A stretch of DNA of 64,000 nucleotides from positions 79,057,150 through 79,121,149 of the forward strand of contig JARZZO010000002.1 in the NCBI GenBank assembly GCA_030544215.1. Reading direction: 5' to 3'. This document shows positions 33,961 through 45,644 of this stretch, piece by piece. A program made the position numbers and the translations under genes. This DNA comes from Zantedeschia hybrid cultivar (lineage: Eukaryota > Streptophyta > Magnoliopsida > Alismatales > Araceae). Positions within the stretch are counted from its first letter, which is position 1, and every line of letters starts with the position of its first letter. Under the pieces are notes generated by a model, which saw only the letters and a program-made list of their open reading frames with translations, made no database searches and was not told the DNA's origin.

Positions 33961-34586
33961 CTTTTGATGCTTACTTGAGATGGAGGGAGGGCGGAGAACT
34001 CGAGCTGTAGCAGCCACTCCAGCATCCGGCACTAATGGCGTCCCTCTCAGGAGAAGACTGGTGATCTTCCCACCCCTCTGGCAGTGCTGGGCATGTAGGG
34101 AGATGGGCCACTCCTGGCATAGGCGTCCATCTAAGGGCAGGAGGTCCTGTGCGGAGGTTGTGGCCTGAGGTCCAAGCAGAAGGCAACCTAGGCGAGCCGT
34201 GGGATGGGGCTTGCACTTTGGAGTGGCCCAAGCTTGCATCCAGGACCTCTCCTTCAGAATGTTAGAGCTAAGGAGATGTTGTCAATGTTTGATGGTTAAT
34301 CCAGAGGGTTCCGTAGATAACCTTCTTTGGCTCCTCTCTAGAAGATGGCCAGCGTTGGATGGGAAGTTCGCAAGGTCTCCCCAAGCTCTTCCTCCTTATC
34401 TGCCTGTCCATGGAGATGGAGGAACAGGTGACTAAGGTAGGATCCTTGCTGGTAGAAGCTTAGTTGTCAGATTGGCTCCATCAGAGATTCACACGGCCAC
34501 TTATCCCAAGTCTAGGCTGCTGGAGGTCGAGCTCAAGTTGGTCGGTCTTCCTCTAGTCCTCGTGGAGGCGGCCCTGATCAGGGAGC
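33961..34586 (+). pseudogene. L1-type ORF1 remnant with a broken zinc knuckle
   Basis: L1 ORF1 proteins bind RNA and often carry CCHC zinc knuckles. The plus strand reads LRRRLVIFPPLWQCWACREM then GHSWHRRP (about 34043-34120). This fits the CX2CX4HX4C spacing except that the last Cys is Arg. Downstream frames (NPEGSVDNLLWLLSRRWPAL, ELKLVGLPLVLVEAAL) are open only in pieces. It is in the same orientation as the L1 ORF2 at 37981 and may be its ORF1, separated by LTR-B. That link is an inference. Confidence 0.4.
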
Positions 34587-36324
34587 TGTGGGTTTGTTTT
34601 CTGTTTTATTTTTTTGTTTATTTTGTTTCAACTTTAAAAACTTAGGATTAGTCCTCATGGAGTCTAATATTTTGGATCAAACAAGTGGATCCATTAATTC
34701 AACGTCTCCCCACAGACCTCGATCAATGTTAATTATGTCGATCAAATAATTGACGACCCTTAATTAATTGCCTACCTATGTCCGTTAAAATAGGTCAAGC
34801 ACTAGCATAGCATAAGTTTAAGTCAATAAGTCAAAATTATGACCTATTACATAAAATGACATTGAAATGAGTCACTTCTGCTCTTTTAGATGATTGTGCT
34901 CTTAACGAATGCACATTAGCATAACATGCCCATTGAATTCCTTTTGGCATCCTTAAAGGGTACTTAAAGGATACCTATTTGTATGACATATTAATGACTT
35001 TCCTATTAAAATCCTTAAAGAATACTTAAAAGGATGCAGATTTGGATAAATCTGCAACATCCCTTTAAAATCCTTAAAGGATAGTTTAGAAGGATGGCCA
35101 TTTGGGCAATGTGTCTATAACACTACCTTAAAGGACTTAAAGGATACTAGTAGGCCCACTTAGGAATTATTTTTGACCCCTAAATCCGGTAAGTATCCTT
35201 TAAATACCCTTTAATCTCAAAGGCTATTGATAATACAATGTAAGCCTTAGGTATCATTTAATGTGACTCCTTAGTGGTTCAAAGTGAATCACATTAACGA
35301 CACATTAAATGTCCTTTAAAGTTTACTTGAAGCCATTTAAGGAGAGTTTGAGTAATTCAATAAAATTCTTTATTAATGATTTATTGACAAGAATCCACAA
35401 AGTCAAAGTACGGACGGCAAACCGTCTTGATTCAATCATATTATAATTGAGCTTTGACTAGTGGAACATGATCTCCACTTAATCAATATTACAATGATGC
35501 AAAGTCCAAGAAAATATAGACTTGCATAAAGGATCACTCAACCAGTATGAGTGCATCTGGGATCTCTCAAACAGTACGAGGGCATCTTCCTAGTCTAAAA
35601 AAATATGGGACATCATTCTTGAGCTTTTTCCCTTGAAGTTTTTTCAGAATCTTGAGCAGGATAGTAGCGCGCGAGGTCTCTCTAAGCCTCCTTCTTCCCC
35701 TACAGAACCCCCCCTTGAGGGGTTTTTATAGTGGAGATGGAGAAGGCCACGATAGGGGGGAAGGGCACCGTTGGCACCCCCCACAGGTGGCTTCCCTCTA
35801 AAACTTTTTCAATTATTTTTTTTTATTCAGAGGGAGAGGGAGTAGAGAGATGCATGTGAGAGAGAGGAGGGGGGCAGCTGGTCGCACCCCCCATCGGTTC
35901 GCCCAACCGGTGGGGGGTGTCACCAGTGCCCCCCCCCCAACTAGTGGGTGGTGCCACTGGTGGGGGATGAACCGGTGGACCCCACCGGCCCTCCTCCCTC
36001 CCTTTCCTTTTCTTCTCCTTCTTTTTCTTCTTTTTCATCTTTTTCATATTTTTCGTTTTTCTTCACAAGACCCACCACCGGTGGGGGTAAAGGTCGATGG
36101 GACGCCCCACCGGTCCTTTCTCTCTCTTCCCCTTCTCTTTTTCTTCTTTGTTCTTTTTCTTTCCCTTTTTCTCAGGACCCTCCCCCCCAAGTTCCTCCTT
36201 TCTCTCTCTGCCACTCTTCTTTGTCTTCTCTTCCTCTATCTTCTTCCTCTCTCTCAGCCACACCCTATCTCTCTCTTTATCTTCCTCCTCTCTTTCCACC
36301 ACCCTGCAGTACCCTTGTTCTGCA
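34587..36324 (-). mobile_element. LTR-B, reverse-oriented LTR of the same family as LTR-A and LTR-C
   Basis: Read on the minus strand it has CCGGTGG-type inverted blocks (35880-36110), a TATAAAAA box (35723-35730 on the plus strand as TTTTTATA), a leader, a long part with repeated CCTTTAAGGATTTTAA-like phrases (34950-35340), and the shared 3' block (plus 34643-34792, with ATGTCCGTT and GACCTCGATCAATG). The 3' end is placed at TGTGGGTTTG (34587) on the plus strand. The 5' end is uncertain: CTTCACA ending 36067 or TTCTGCA ending 36324 are both possible. No target duplication was found, so it may be damaged or accompanied by internal sequence. Confidence 0.6.
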
Positions 36325-37980
36325 TGCACGGAACAGGGACCACTGGTCCCATCTAGGGCTGCAGCTGGTGCTGCTGTTGGGTGCTGCAGCTGGTGCTGCT
36401 GTTGCCTTTCTTGCTGAAGTTGTTGCAGCTGCCTCATAGTGCTACCACTGCTCCTCCTGCTGACTGCTGCCAGTGGTCTTTTTGACATCGGAGGAGGGTC
36501 CAAACCAAGGTACACTTTGGCCTTATTTTATTCCAAGGCCCTCATACTTGAGTGTCATTATATTTTTATGTCTCTATCTTTGCCTAGGGTAAACCCTAGG
36601 TTTTATTCTTATTCTTTCTCGTGCATGTCATATATGCAAAGCATTATGGCACCGGACTCGGAGCCATAATGGAGTTACAGTTAGGGAAGAGCCTCTACTT
36701 GGCGTGACATCCTAGCGGCCATCGAGGTGCCTATTAGCAGGGGGCCATTCGGTCATACAAGTACTTTCCTATCATAGGGAGGGGGGGGTGGCGGTGGTCT
36801 GGTCTCACTAGGGTTCGGAATGAGGGATGACCGAGAGGTTGAAGACGACTAGATCACACGTGTTCCTCACATACCACAAGACGGAGGTTCAAAATTTGAA
36901 CCGTCCATCCATTATCTTCGTCTCTCACTCAAACCGGTCTAACTTTCCTTCGTGGACCTTCAATCGAACCGATATCTTTAGCATAAAGTCATTAGGCCGA
37001 CCCGATTACTTACCGATTTGATTCACCTAGCAGGGGTACCCAACAAATCCTATCTTCCTCACCCGATTCACATCGTCTATAGGGGTATCCGTGATCCCTC
37101 CATTCTTTATCGTTGTCGGGCCACTATGTCAACAACACCCGAGCCTTCCATGGCTATTGCCTCCTATGCGACCCTACGCCCTCTCACCGATGGGGGATTT
37201 AGAGCATCTCCGATGGCCCTCTCTCCACTCTTCTCCAATTTTTTGGGGGGAGAGGAGGCCTGCGGAGGATCAAACACAGGGCGGGAATGCTATTTGCTGC
37301 CTCATAAAGCTCCAAACCATTGGGCATTTGAGCCTTCCCCTCTTTTAGATGCAGGAGGCCCTTCGAGTATTAGAGGTAGCTCGAGGTGCTAGAGAGGGAG
37401 GCTCTACCTATCAAGAAGGTCCCACGCTCCCCTTCTCTCCCACCAATGGACAGTAAGGCTCTTGTGACCTCAAAAGTGTGCAGGGAGATGTAAACCTTTC
37501 AATGTGGCCCACAGAGGAATGTAGTGAAGAGGGTGCCTTAAGGGGTCCACCTGATGGCTAGCAAGGTATTCCCCATATTGCACCAAGCTCATTTCCTAGC
37601 TTTCAAGCAGGGGATGAGGAGGCTCCTAGACTGCTTCATGAGACCTCCCTCTATACTATGGACATGTCAGATGAGGAGATGGAAAGGCCAGGGGGTATGA
37701 ACAAAGAATAGATTAAGGAGCTTATGGCTAGGGTAAGAAGGTTATTAGACGAGCAGGCTAGGGAGATATGAGGGAAAGTGGGAGTCTCCTTTGATGGGTT
37801 GGAGAAAGACATTAGACAAGTGTTCTCCAAAATGTTCTCCAAAATTCAAAGGTGGTAGCTGGGTATTTCAAGGAGGGCAAGGGGTGATAAATCCTCAAAA
37901 AAAAAAAAAAAAAAAAAAAAGAAGAGAGAAGAGAGGGTGCGATGAGAGGGGTGGGAGAGGATGCTTGATTCTTAATCTAA
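36325..37980 (+). other. Unassigned sequence between LTR-B and the L1-A ORF2
   Basis: It begins with a GCTGCTG-rich stretch (36355-36480). It contains a near-palindrome CCTAGGGTAAACCCTAGG (36584-36601) and an open frame at 37018-37392 with no known domain, then a poly-A run of about 22 (37899-37920). By position the right part should be the ORF1 end and inter-ORF spacer of L1-A. The left part could be internal DNA of the LTR-B element. Neither is proven. Confidence 0.35.
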
Positions 37981-40900
37981 TGAGAATCATCTCATGGAAT
38001 GTGAGGGGTATGTAGGAAGGAGAAGAGAAGGGTGGTGAGAGAGTTTGTAAAAAGCTGTAAACTGGATATTTTTTGTATCCAAGAAACTAAGTGTGTTAAG
38101 GAGAAGGGGGAATCTATTATAAAGGAGATTGGAGGGGGCAAACTTACTAAAGGGGTGGCATCGCCTCCACTGGATTGTGTGGGAGGGATCTTCATTATGT
38201 GGAATGAACATGAGGTGGAAGAAGTGAGAAGGTGGAGGAAGCTAGGTAGATCAGCTATATCTCTCTGATCATTATACGAATGACAAGTTTGAGTGGGACT
38301 TCACGGGGATTTATGGTCCCTAGAGCAAGGAAGACAAGAAATCTTTATGGGAAGAGCTTTGTTTATTCCAGCAACAGGCATGCAGTCCTTAGTGCTTAGG
38401 AGGGGACTTTAATGTCATCTCATCCCGTAAGGAAAGCAGTAGCCTCTCTTACCATTTAGGGGAGATTAAGGACTTCAAGGAATTCATTGCGGAAGCTACT
38501 CTTATTGATGTTCCAACTCCTAACGCCACTTTCACCTCGTCCAACCTTAGAGAGGTGCTCTCGCTTTCTAGGCTAGATATGTTTTTGTGTCAGTGGATTG
38601 GGAGAACCACTTCCCTCTACTGCAGGCCGAATGTATGATGAAGATGGCCTCCGATCACAAGTCGATTCTTATCTGCTCTAACAGTACCCCCTTCAGGCGA
38701 TCGTGATTCAATTGGCGAGATATTGACTGAAGAGGATGACTTTAATGATTTGGTAAGCAGGGTTAGTGGGGAGATATAAAGGGTTCTAATGCTATGGACA
38801 AGCTCATCTCCAAACTCAAGAACATGTTAAAGAACTGTCCACTTGGTGTGCCATGAAGACCCGTCTTGGTATGGTGTCCAAAGATAAAATTTAGGAGCAA
38901 TTAAAAGCAGACGTTGAGGACAAACTTGCTAGAGAAGAGCTTAGGAAGGACTTTAATGATATCTTGCATAAGGAAAAGGTTTATAGGAAACAAAGATCTA
39001 AAGAGAGATGGATCAAATAGGGAGACAGGAACATTGCATAGTTCTAAAGGGTGGCTTCAAGAAGAAGGATGAACCATATTAGGAGCCTTAGAGAAGGTGA
39101 TTGGACACTCTTTAATGCCTAGCATATTAGTCACCATGTGTAGGACTACTACTCCAAGATTTTCTTTGAGAATGCTCCTTAAAGGTCATCATTTGCAGAG
39201 AACATTCTTCTCTCCATACCGATAGCTGAGAGGGAAGCCTTGTCAACTCCTTTGTCCATGGAGGAGATTACAAGATCAGTCTTTGCCCTTGCAAAGGATA
39301 TGGTTTCAGACTCGGATGGTGTACCCATGTTTTTCTTCCATAAGTGCTGGTATATGTTCATAGAAGATATCCACCTTGCTCTTTTGGAGATCTAGGATGG
39401 GTCAGCTAACTTGAGAGGTATTAATAAGACATTGTGTTGATCCCTAAGGAGGGTGCTGACAACTTGAGAGATTTCAGGCCGATCGACTTGCATAATTAGG
39501 TCCACAAGATCATCACTAAGACTTTAGCTTCCAGATTAGAAAAATGATGGCCAGGTTTGTTAGCAGTAGTCAGGGAGCATTTATCAAAGGGAGACACATT
39601 CTAGATAACTTCCTTGTTGCACTTGAGGGGTATCCACTCGATGAAACTCCATCACAGGAAAGTCGTGGTGTTGAAATTGGATTACAAAAAGGCCTACAAT
39701 AGAGTTAGCTGGAAGTGCTTGTACCAACTTCCAAGTTCTTAGCAAGATGGCTTTTGGAGATAGGTGGCAGAGATAGATAAGGGAATGTGTCTCTTCTACA
39801 ACCTTCGTGGTGTTCATTAATGGGAAACCCACTCCCTTCTTCCACAGTGGTAGAGGCCCTCGTCAAGGTTACCCTTTGTCGCCTATCCTCTTTACTCTGG
39901 TTGCTCACATCCTCAGGAAATGTGGGAAAGAGCAGAGTCAGCCAAGCCCATCAGAGGTTTCCAAATTGCTCAGCAGGACAAGTGCATTTCTTACCTCCAG
40001 TATGCTAACAACACCATATTCTTCTTTGGGGAGGGCGAGAAATATCTCTTTGCAGCTAGACTCATGCTGCAATTGTTGGAAGGAGTCACAGACTTGAAAA
40101 TCAATGTTCAGAAGAACTAACTTATTGGCCTTAATATAGAGGAGCATGACCTATGAAGAGCTTCAGTTATCCTGAGATGCCCTAAAGGATCTTTCCCCAA
40201 CTCCTACCGAGGGTTCTCCCTTGTACCAGGAGCTCTACTTTGCAAAGATTGGGAGAAATTTGTTCAGAGGCTTGAAAGTATGTTGACAGGTGGAAAGGGA
40301 GACTCTTATCCTATGGGGCAGGCTCACTATTTGCACATATGTCCTTGACAGCCTTCTAGTATATTTCTTATCCATTTTCAAGATCCCTCCAGCTGGCTAG
40401 AAGATTAGAATCCTTGCAGACCAGGTTCTTTAGGCATGGATCTGGAGACCCAAAAAGCGGAGTTTAGGATGTTAGCTGGAATAAAATGTGAAAGACCCAA
40501 GGAAAACATGGATATAGGCTTAAAGAGCATCATCCATTTTAACAGTGCCCTCCGCTCTAAATGGTTATGGAAGCTTGTGACCTATGACTCAGGTTTACAG
40601 CAGGAGATCATCACCCAAAAGTGCTATGCTAATGCTAGCATATGGAATGTGACCCTTCCTCCCACGTATAATGTTTCCAGGATTTGGAGGGGCATTTTCT
40701 CTTGCTCGGATGCATTTTTGGATGGTTCTTAAATCGACCGTGGTAAGGGCAAGCTCTCTCTCTTCTGGTCAGATCGTTGGTGTAGCCAGCAGCCACTCTG
40801 CCGCCTATTCTTGAGGTTATTTGTTGTTGCCTGTCATCCTTATGCAGCTGTCTATCAGGTTTTTGATGCCGAGCTGTTGCATGTTTGATGGAGTCTGTTG

Positions 40901-41698
40901 TTCAGAAGAAGCTTAAGGGATGATGAAGGCAGATATCTAGTGCAGCTGCTTCTTTTGTTGCAGCCCTACTGCTTGGTCCCCTCGGTGCTTGATAGACGAT
41001 ATGGGAGATTGGACAGGGAGGGGAGATTCTCTGCCAAATCTTCACATTCCATTCTGAAAGATGGTGGAACCAAGTTCATCTCCTTCTCCCCCATTTAGAG
41101 AGTCAACTCAGTCAAGAGCCCTCACAAAGAGCAGATTCTTCTTTGGAGGGTTTCTCTTTCCAAACTACCCACTCGTGACAGGCTATCTTCCTTCATCCAT
41201 GGAGTGAATCTCAACTGCAGTCTGTGGGGCATGGAGCAGGAGTCTGCAGACCATCTTTTTACTTCTTGTTCCTTCTCAAAGAAGGTGTGGCAGTTTTCGC
41301 ATCATCGGCTCCAAGTGGATCTTCATCCATGAGACTCGGTGGACGATCACCTTCCTTCTTGGGAGAGGGCTTGATCCTCTATAAAGAAGACTGCATTGTG
41401 CCGTGGCTGGTCCTCCATGCAACCATCTGGGCCTTTGGAAAGGATCTTTGGAAAGGAGGCAGGTACACCAAAGTGACCAAACAAGGTTATTTCTTTTGCA
41501 TGTGCTGAAATCAAAGAGTAATTCATTATCGCGTGTAATGTGGACGCTTCTTCTTCCCCCCTTATATCGTCTTCTTGGGGAGGGCTGAATGTTTTTCACG
41601 CCACCTTGGTGTTTTTGTATAAAGGGACTTTTGTTCCTAGCCCCTATTTACTCGTACATGTTACTTTTGCTTTTATAATACAAGTGGAACCATCCACA
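37981..41698 (+). pseudogene. L1-A: degenerate L1-type LINE ORF2 and 3' end
   Basis: L1 ORF2 nicks target DNA and copies L1 RNA into it. The endonuclease starts MRIISWNVRGM (37981), with IFCIQETKC (38068) and GGDFNVISS (about 38400). The reverse transcriptase shows LRDFRPIDLHN (39467), SQGAFIKGRHILDNFLVAL (39569), KLDYKKAYNRVSW (39672) and GPRQGYPLSPILF. The catalytic FADD box is YANNTIFF (about 40000), with both Asp changed to Asn. The C-terminal zinc finger region reads HKEQILLWRVSLSKLPTRDR and NLNCSLWGMEQESADHLFTS (41128-41265). At least eight stops or frameshifts make it dead. The 3' end is placed near ATACAAGTGGAACCATCCAC (41698) by likeness to other L1 ends here. No poly-A is left. Confidence 0.8.
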
Positions 41699-42117
41699 TT
41701 CAAGGGGGGAGTAAAGCTTGTTTGGAGTCTATAGCTTGCAATCCAATATGATTTTTGTTTGCAGGTCCCCCACAAATTCCCTTCTCCTCTTCCACTTTCC
41801 CAACATGCTAAGGCATATAAAAACAAGGCCAAAGCGTTGAAGGAAGGTTTTCAGGGAGAGGGAGAGAGGACACGCAGGCAAGTTTCCTGGATGGTTGGTC
41901 TGATGCTCAGATCTTGGAGAAAGGGGAAGCATTGAGTTTTCATTTGAAAGACAAGGCAGGCCAATGTGGGAAGCTGTGGACCTCTACATCCAACGGTGTA
42001 GCTAAGAAATTGACAAAGCCGAAAGGACAAAGAGAGTTAAATAGCCTGCTAAAAACTGGAGGGGAAGACTGTTACATTGTTGGCAAACATATCACAGGGC
42101 AGGAGGGGTGTGCATAG
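41699..42117 (+). pseudogene. L1-B: end of ORF1
   Basis: A 67-codon frame (41914-42117) reads KDKAGQCGKLWTSTSNGVAK and then KGQRELNSLLKTGGEDCYIV. It ends six bases before the ORF2 start, where plant L1 ORF1 proteins normally finish. L1-B is probably 5'-truncated not far upstream, since the previous L1 tail ends near 41698. The identification rests mainly on position. Confidence 0.4.
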
Positions 42118-42123
42118 TTTTCA

Positions 42124-45065
42124 ATGAAATTGCTATGCTGGAAAGTTAGGGGTTTGAATGGGAAGCTGAAGCAATTGGCTGTGAAGGAGTTAGTGATGAG
42201 ATGTCAGCTTGAAATCATTTGTACTCTGGAAACGAAGATGGAGAGCTTGAATCAGCAACTTGTTAAGCAAATAGCAGGGTTGAATACAGCAGATTTTGTT
42301 TTTCGGATATCAGGTCAGTCAGGGGGCATCTTAATTGTTTGGGATTCTGCTAATGGAAGGGGATGTTAGCCGAGCTGGAAAAATTTGCAGTTTCAGTGAT
42401 TCTCAGTGCTATTCCAGATGGGGATCCTTGGTTATTTTCTGGAGTTTACTGTCCTAACAGATCTATCAAGCAAAGAATCTTGTTTGAGGAATTGACTCAA
42501 CGCAAGAATAAATTTGACTTGGCCTGGTGTAATGGAGGGGATTTTAATGAAGTCAGGTCTCCAACACAGAAAAATTCAGGCGGAAGGGTAACTATTGGGA
42601 CAATGGAGTTTAACAACTGGATTATTTCAATGGAGTTGCTTGAATTGCGTCTTCAATGTAGGAAGTTTACATGGAGTAACTCTAGAGATCCACCTGCCAT
42701 GTCTAGAATTGACAGGATATTTTTTAGTGACAGGTGGGATGCCTTATTTCCTTTTGCCAAGCTTAGTGGCCAACCAGGAGTGGTATTAGATCACTGTGCT
42801 TTGATAGTTAATTGCAATCAATTGAAGCCTAAGAATTGACCCTTCAGATTGAAGACGACTTGGATGCATGTTGACGAGTTCACAGAAACGGTAGAAAGAT
42901 TATGGAAGAAGAACAGTTCAGTTTGTGTTGATATGAAACTACTGGCCTCCAAACTCGGGGAGTTGAAGGCTGCTTTCTGAGAATAGTCTATGGTAAGGAA
43001 AAAGGAAAGGAACAAATTAACCACAGAGTTGCTTAAAGAAATTGTTACTCTGGAATTACAAGAAGAGGAAAGATTTCTGACACCCCGGGAAAAGTCTAAG
43101 CTCTCCTCTATAAAGATGCAGCCTATTGAGTGAAAGCTTGAAGAGGAGCTGAGATGGAAGCAGAGATCTCGAATCCAATGGCTATAAGAAGGGGATAACA
43201 ATACAAGGTTTTTTTAACATCATGGCAAATGGAAGGAATGGAAGGAATGCAATTTTGTCTCTTAAAGTCAATGGTTTGTGGACAGATGATGAAGGTATAA
43301 TTATGGGAGAGATTATAACTTATTATAAGGGGTTGTTTACCGCAGAACAAAGGTGGTACCTCTTTGGGATGACCCAGCGGCTATTAAGCTAAATGAAGAA
43401 AACAAGTTGATGCTGAGCTCCAGTATTTCTGAGGAAGAAATCAAAAAAGCAGTTTTTGATTTGGGAAGGATAAGGCACCAGGACCGGATGGGTTCCAATT
43501 TTTTTTCTACCAATCCTTCTGGGAGGTTATAAAAAATGATGCGGTACAGGCAGTCAGAAGCTGGTTTAATAAGGGAAAAGGAGGAGAATATGTCGATCAC
43601 ATTTTTGTTGTCCTCATTCCTAAAAAAGTAGATCTTTTCGGCCCATAAGTTTGTTGAATGGGTCATATAAGATCTTCACAAAAGTTTTGGCTACTCGCAT
43701 GGGGAAGATTATTGGAAAACTCAAAGAATACCACCATGCTTTTGTGCCAGATAGGAAGCTGTTAGATGCATTCATCACTGCACTTGAGGTTTTATTCTCT
43801 ATGAAGAGTGGAAGGAAACAAGGAATGCTTGTTAAGCTAGATTTTAACAAGGCATATGATAGAGTATCTTGGCAGTGTTTGTGGAATGTAATGAGGCTTC
43901 ATGAGTTCCCTGAACAATGGATAGAAGTGGTGAGGAATTGTTTATCGTCAGCTACTTTCTCCATGATTGTGGATGGTAATGCAACAGGCTTCTTTAAGAG
44001 CTCCAGAGGCTTAAGGCAAGGGGACCCTTTATCCCCTTGTTCATTTTGGTTGCTAATGTACTGAGTCGTCTATGCCAGAAGGATGGATTAAAGGGGTCAC
44101 AGTTCTTAGAACTCAGTTTACAGTGTCTCATCTACAGTTTGCAAACGATACTCTGATTTTTTTGGAAAGAGGGGCAGAGCAATTGAAAAATCTCCTATTC
44201 GTGTTGAAAAACTTTGAATATACATCTGGACTGAAGATAATTTTTTACAAAAGCTCCATTGTGGATATAAATATGGAAGACTGTGTTATAGCTGAATGTG
44301 CTAATATTCTAGGATGCAAGGAGGAATAGCTTCCAATCACTTACTTAGGCTTACCTTTACATTTTAAGGCTACTAAGAAGGGGGCTGGGACCTGGGAGCC
44401 ATTGGTATCAAAGATTCAAAGTTGCAAAAGAAGCTTTCTTTGTGGAAGGCAAGAAACTTGAGCTTGGGAGGCAGATTACATTGCTTAATTCAGTGCTGTC
44501 CTCAATTCCAGTGTATTATGTCTGTTTTCTTAATGCCAAAGATGGTGATCAGGCGCATTGATAAGATTCAAAGAGCTTTCCTGTGGGAAGGCAACAAAGA
44601 AAACTATAAAGGTGTTTCATTGGTAAGTTGGGAGAAAGTATGCAGGCCAACCAGAAAAGGGGGACTTGGGGTCAAAAATTTGACATCTATGAATATGGCT
44701 TTATTGGGAAAATGGATCTGGGGTCTTTTGTCAGAAGGAACACAGGTGTGGAAAACTTTGATCAGAGCCACTTACTACAAAGATAGTGGCATTTTTATTT
44801 ATTGAACAGAAATCAAATGGGTATGTCTCCCATATGGAAAGGGATTGTGCAGTCTGCTAAATGGGTCTTCAAATTCAGCAAGATTAAAATAGTTAACGGG
44901 CAGATTACCCTTTTCTGGTATGATATAGATGGGTGAGTGTCTCTCCTCTTGAGGACAACTTTCCACAGATTTTTCATCTCGCTGTAAGTAAGTGGTTTAC
45001 AGTCGAGTAAATGTATCAACTGGAAATGAGGAGGATACATTGGAATGTTGTTCTTAGAGAAGCCT
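42124..45065 (+). pseudogene. L1-B: ORF2, endonuclease to early C-terminal part
   Basis: The endonuclease begins MKLLCWKVRGLNGKLKQ (42124), with CTLETKMESL, VWDSANG, then after a frameshift WLFSGVYCPN, WCNGGDFNEVRSP (about 42525), SRIDRIFFSDRWDALFP and LDHCALIV. The reverse transcriptase includes LLNGSYKIFTKVLATRMGK (about 43651), KLDFNKAYDRVSW (about 43840), SSRGLRQGDPLSPC and LQFANDTLIFLERG (about 44130), where the FADD box has become FAND. A long open piece (44422-44805) carries QFQCIMSVFLMPKMVIRRID and FLWEGNKENYKGVSLVSW. Frame breaks occur near 42369, 42840, 43480, 44062 and 44330. The copy is interrupted by a reversed L1 tail at 45066 and by LTR-C at 45523, then resumes at 47131. Confidence 0.85.
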
Positions 45066-45312
45066 TTTTTTTTGGAAAGTGGATAGTACCACAATAGTAT
45101 TAAATGAAAAGAAAGTTACAAAAGGAGTGGGGATGTATACAAGTATACCAATCACCAAACCCCAACAAAAAACACAAGGCTGGTATGATTATGACTCACC
45201 CCCCAAGGAGACCAAAAAGAGGGCATTGGATAATCGACCCTTTACAGAATGCACCAGCCCACTCCCTAACCTTCTCACAAATGAAGGTTCCCACCGCTTC
45301 AGGTGGGTGAGC
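45066..45312 (-). mobile_element. Reversed, 5'-truncated L1 tail inserted in L1-B
   Basis: A T9-10 run at 45067 marks the poly-A tail of a minus-strand copy. Read on the minus strand the sequence before it is CTATTGTGGTACTATCCAC, matching the 3' terminal motif of the other L1 copies here. L1-B coding sequence can be followed up to NVVLREA on the left and from EEYLEPLRLLNEV on the right, so this is an insertion. The target duplication is not clear. Confidence 0.6.
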
Positions 45313-45522
45313 TATTGAAGAATATTTGGAGCCATTGAGGCTTTTGAATGAAGTGCAGATTAATGAGCATCAAAGGGATAGGACTGAGTGGCATAACAAT
45401 AATGACAATGATGGAATCTCTTTCGTCAAGTCTTTGTACACTCTGATTGAAAGGCAGGTACCTACTTATGCTGCTTTCAATGGGGTTTGTAAAGTTAAAA
45501 CTCCCCTGAAGATTAAAGCTTC
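45313..45522 (+). pseudogene. L1-B: ORF2 continuation between two insertions
   Basis: Open frame reading EPLRLLNEVQINEHQRDRTE, then ISFVKSLYTLIERQ and FNGVCKVKTPLKIKAS. This matches the segment of L1-C that ends WKIKSPFKVRAF (about 50880-50920). The frame is cut exactly at the start of LTR-C. Confidence 0.75.
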
Positions 45523-45608
45523 TGTTGAACAGTTCTTTTATGGGGAAAAAAACAGAAGAGAGAGGGACATGTAAATGAAAAAGAGAAAGAGGGGGGAAAA
45601 GAAGAAAA

Positions 45609-45644
<36 letters not shown>

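Noticed and set aside
35850..36439. Long plus-strand ORFs of 106-168 codons rich in Ser, Phe, Leu and Pro
   Set aside because: They come from CT-rich tracts of the reversed LTR-B and lack any recognisable domain.
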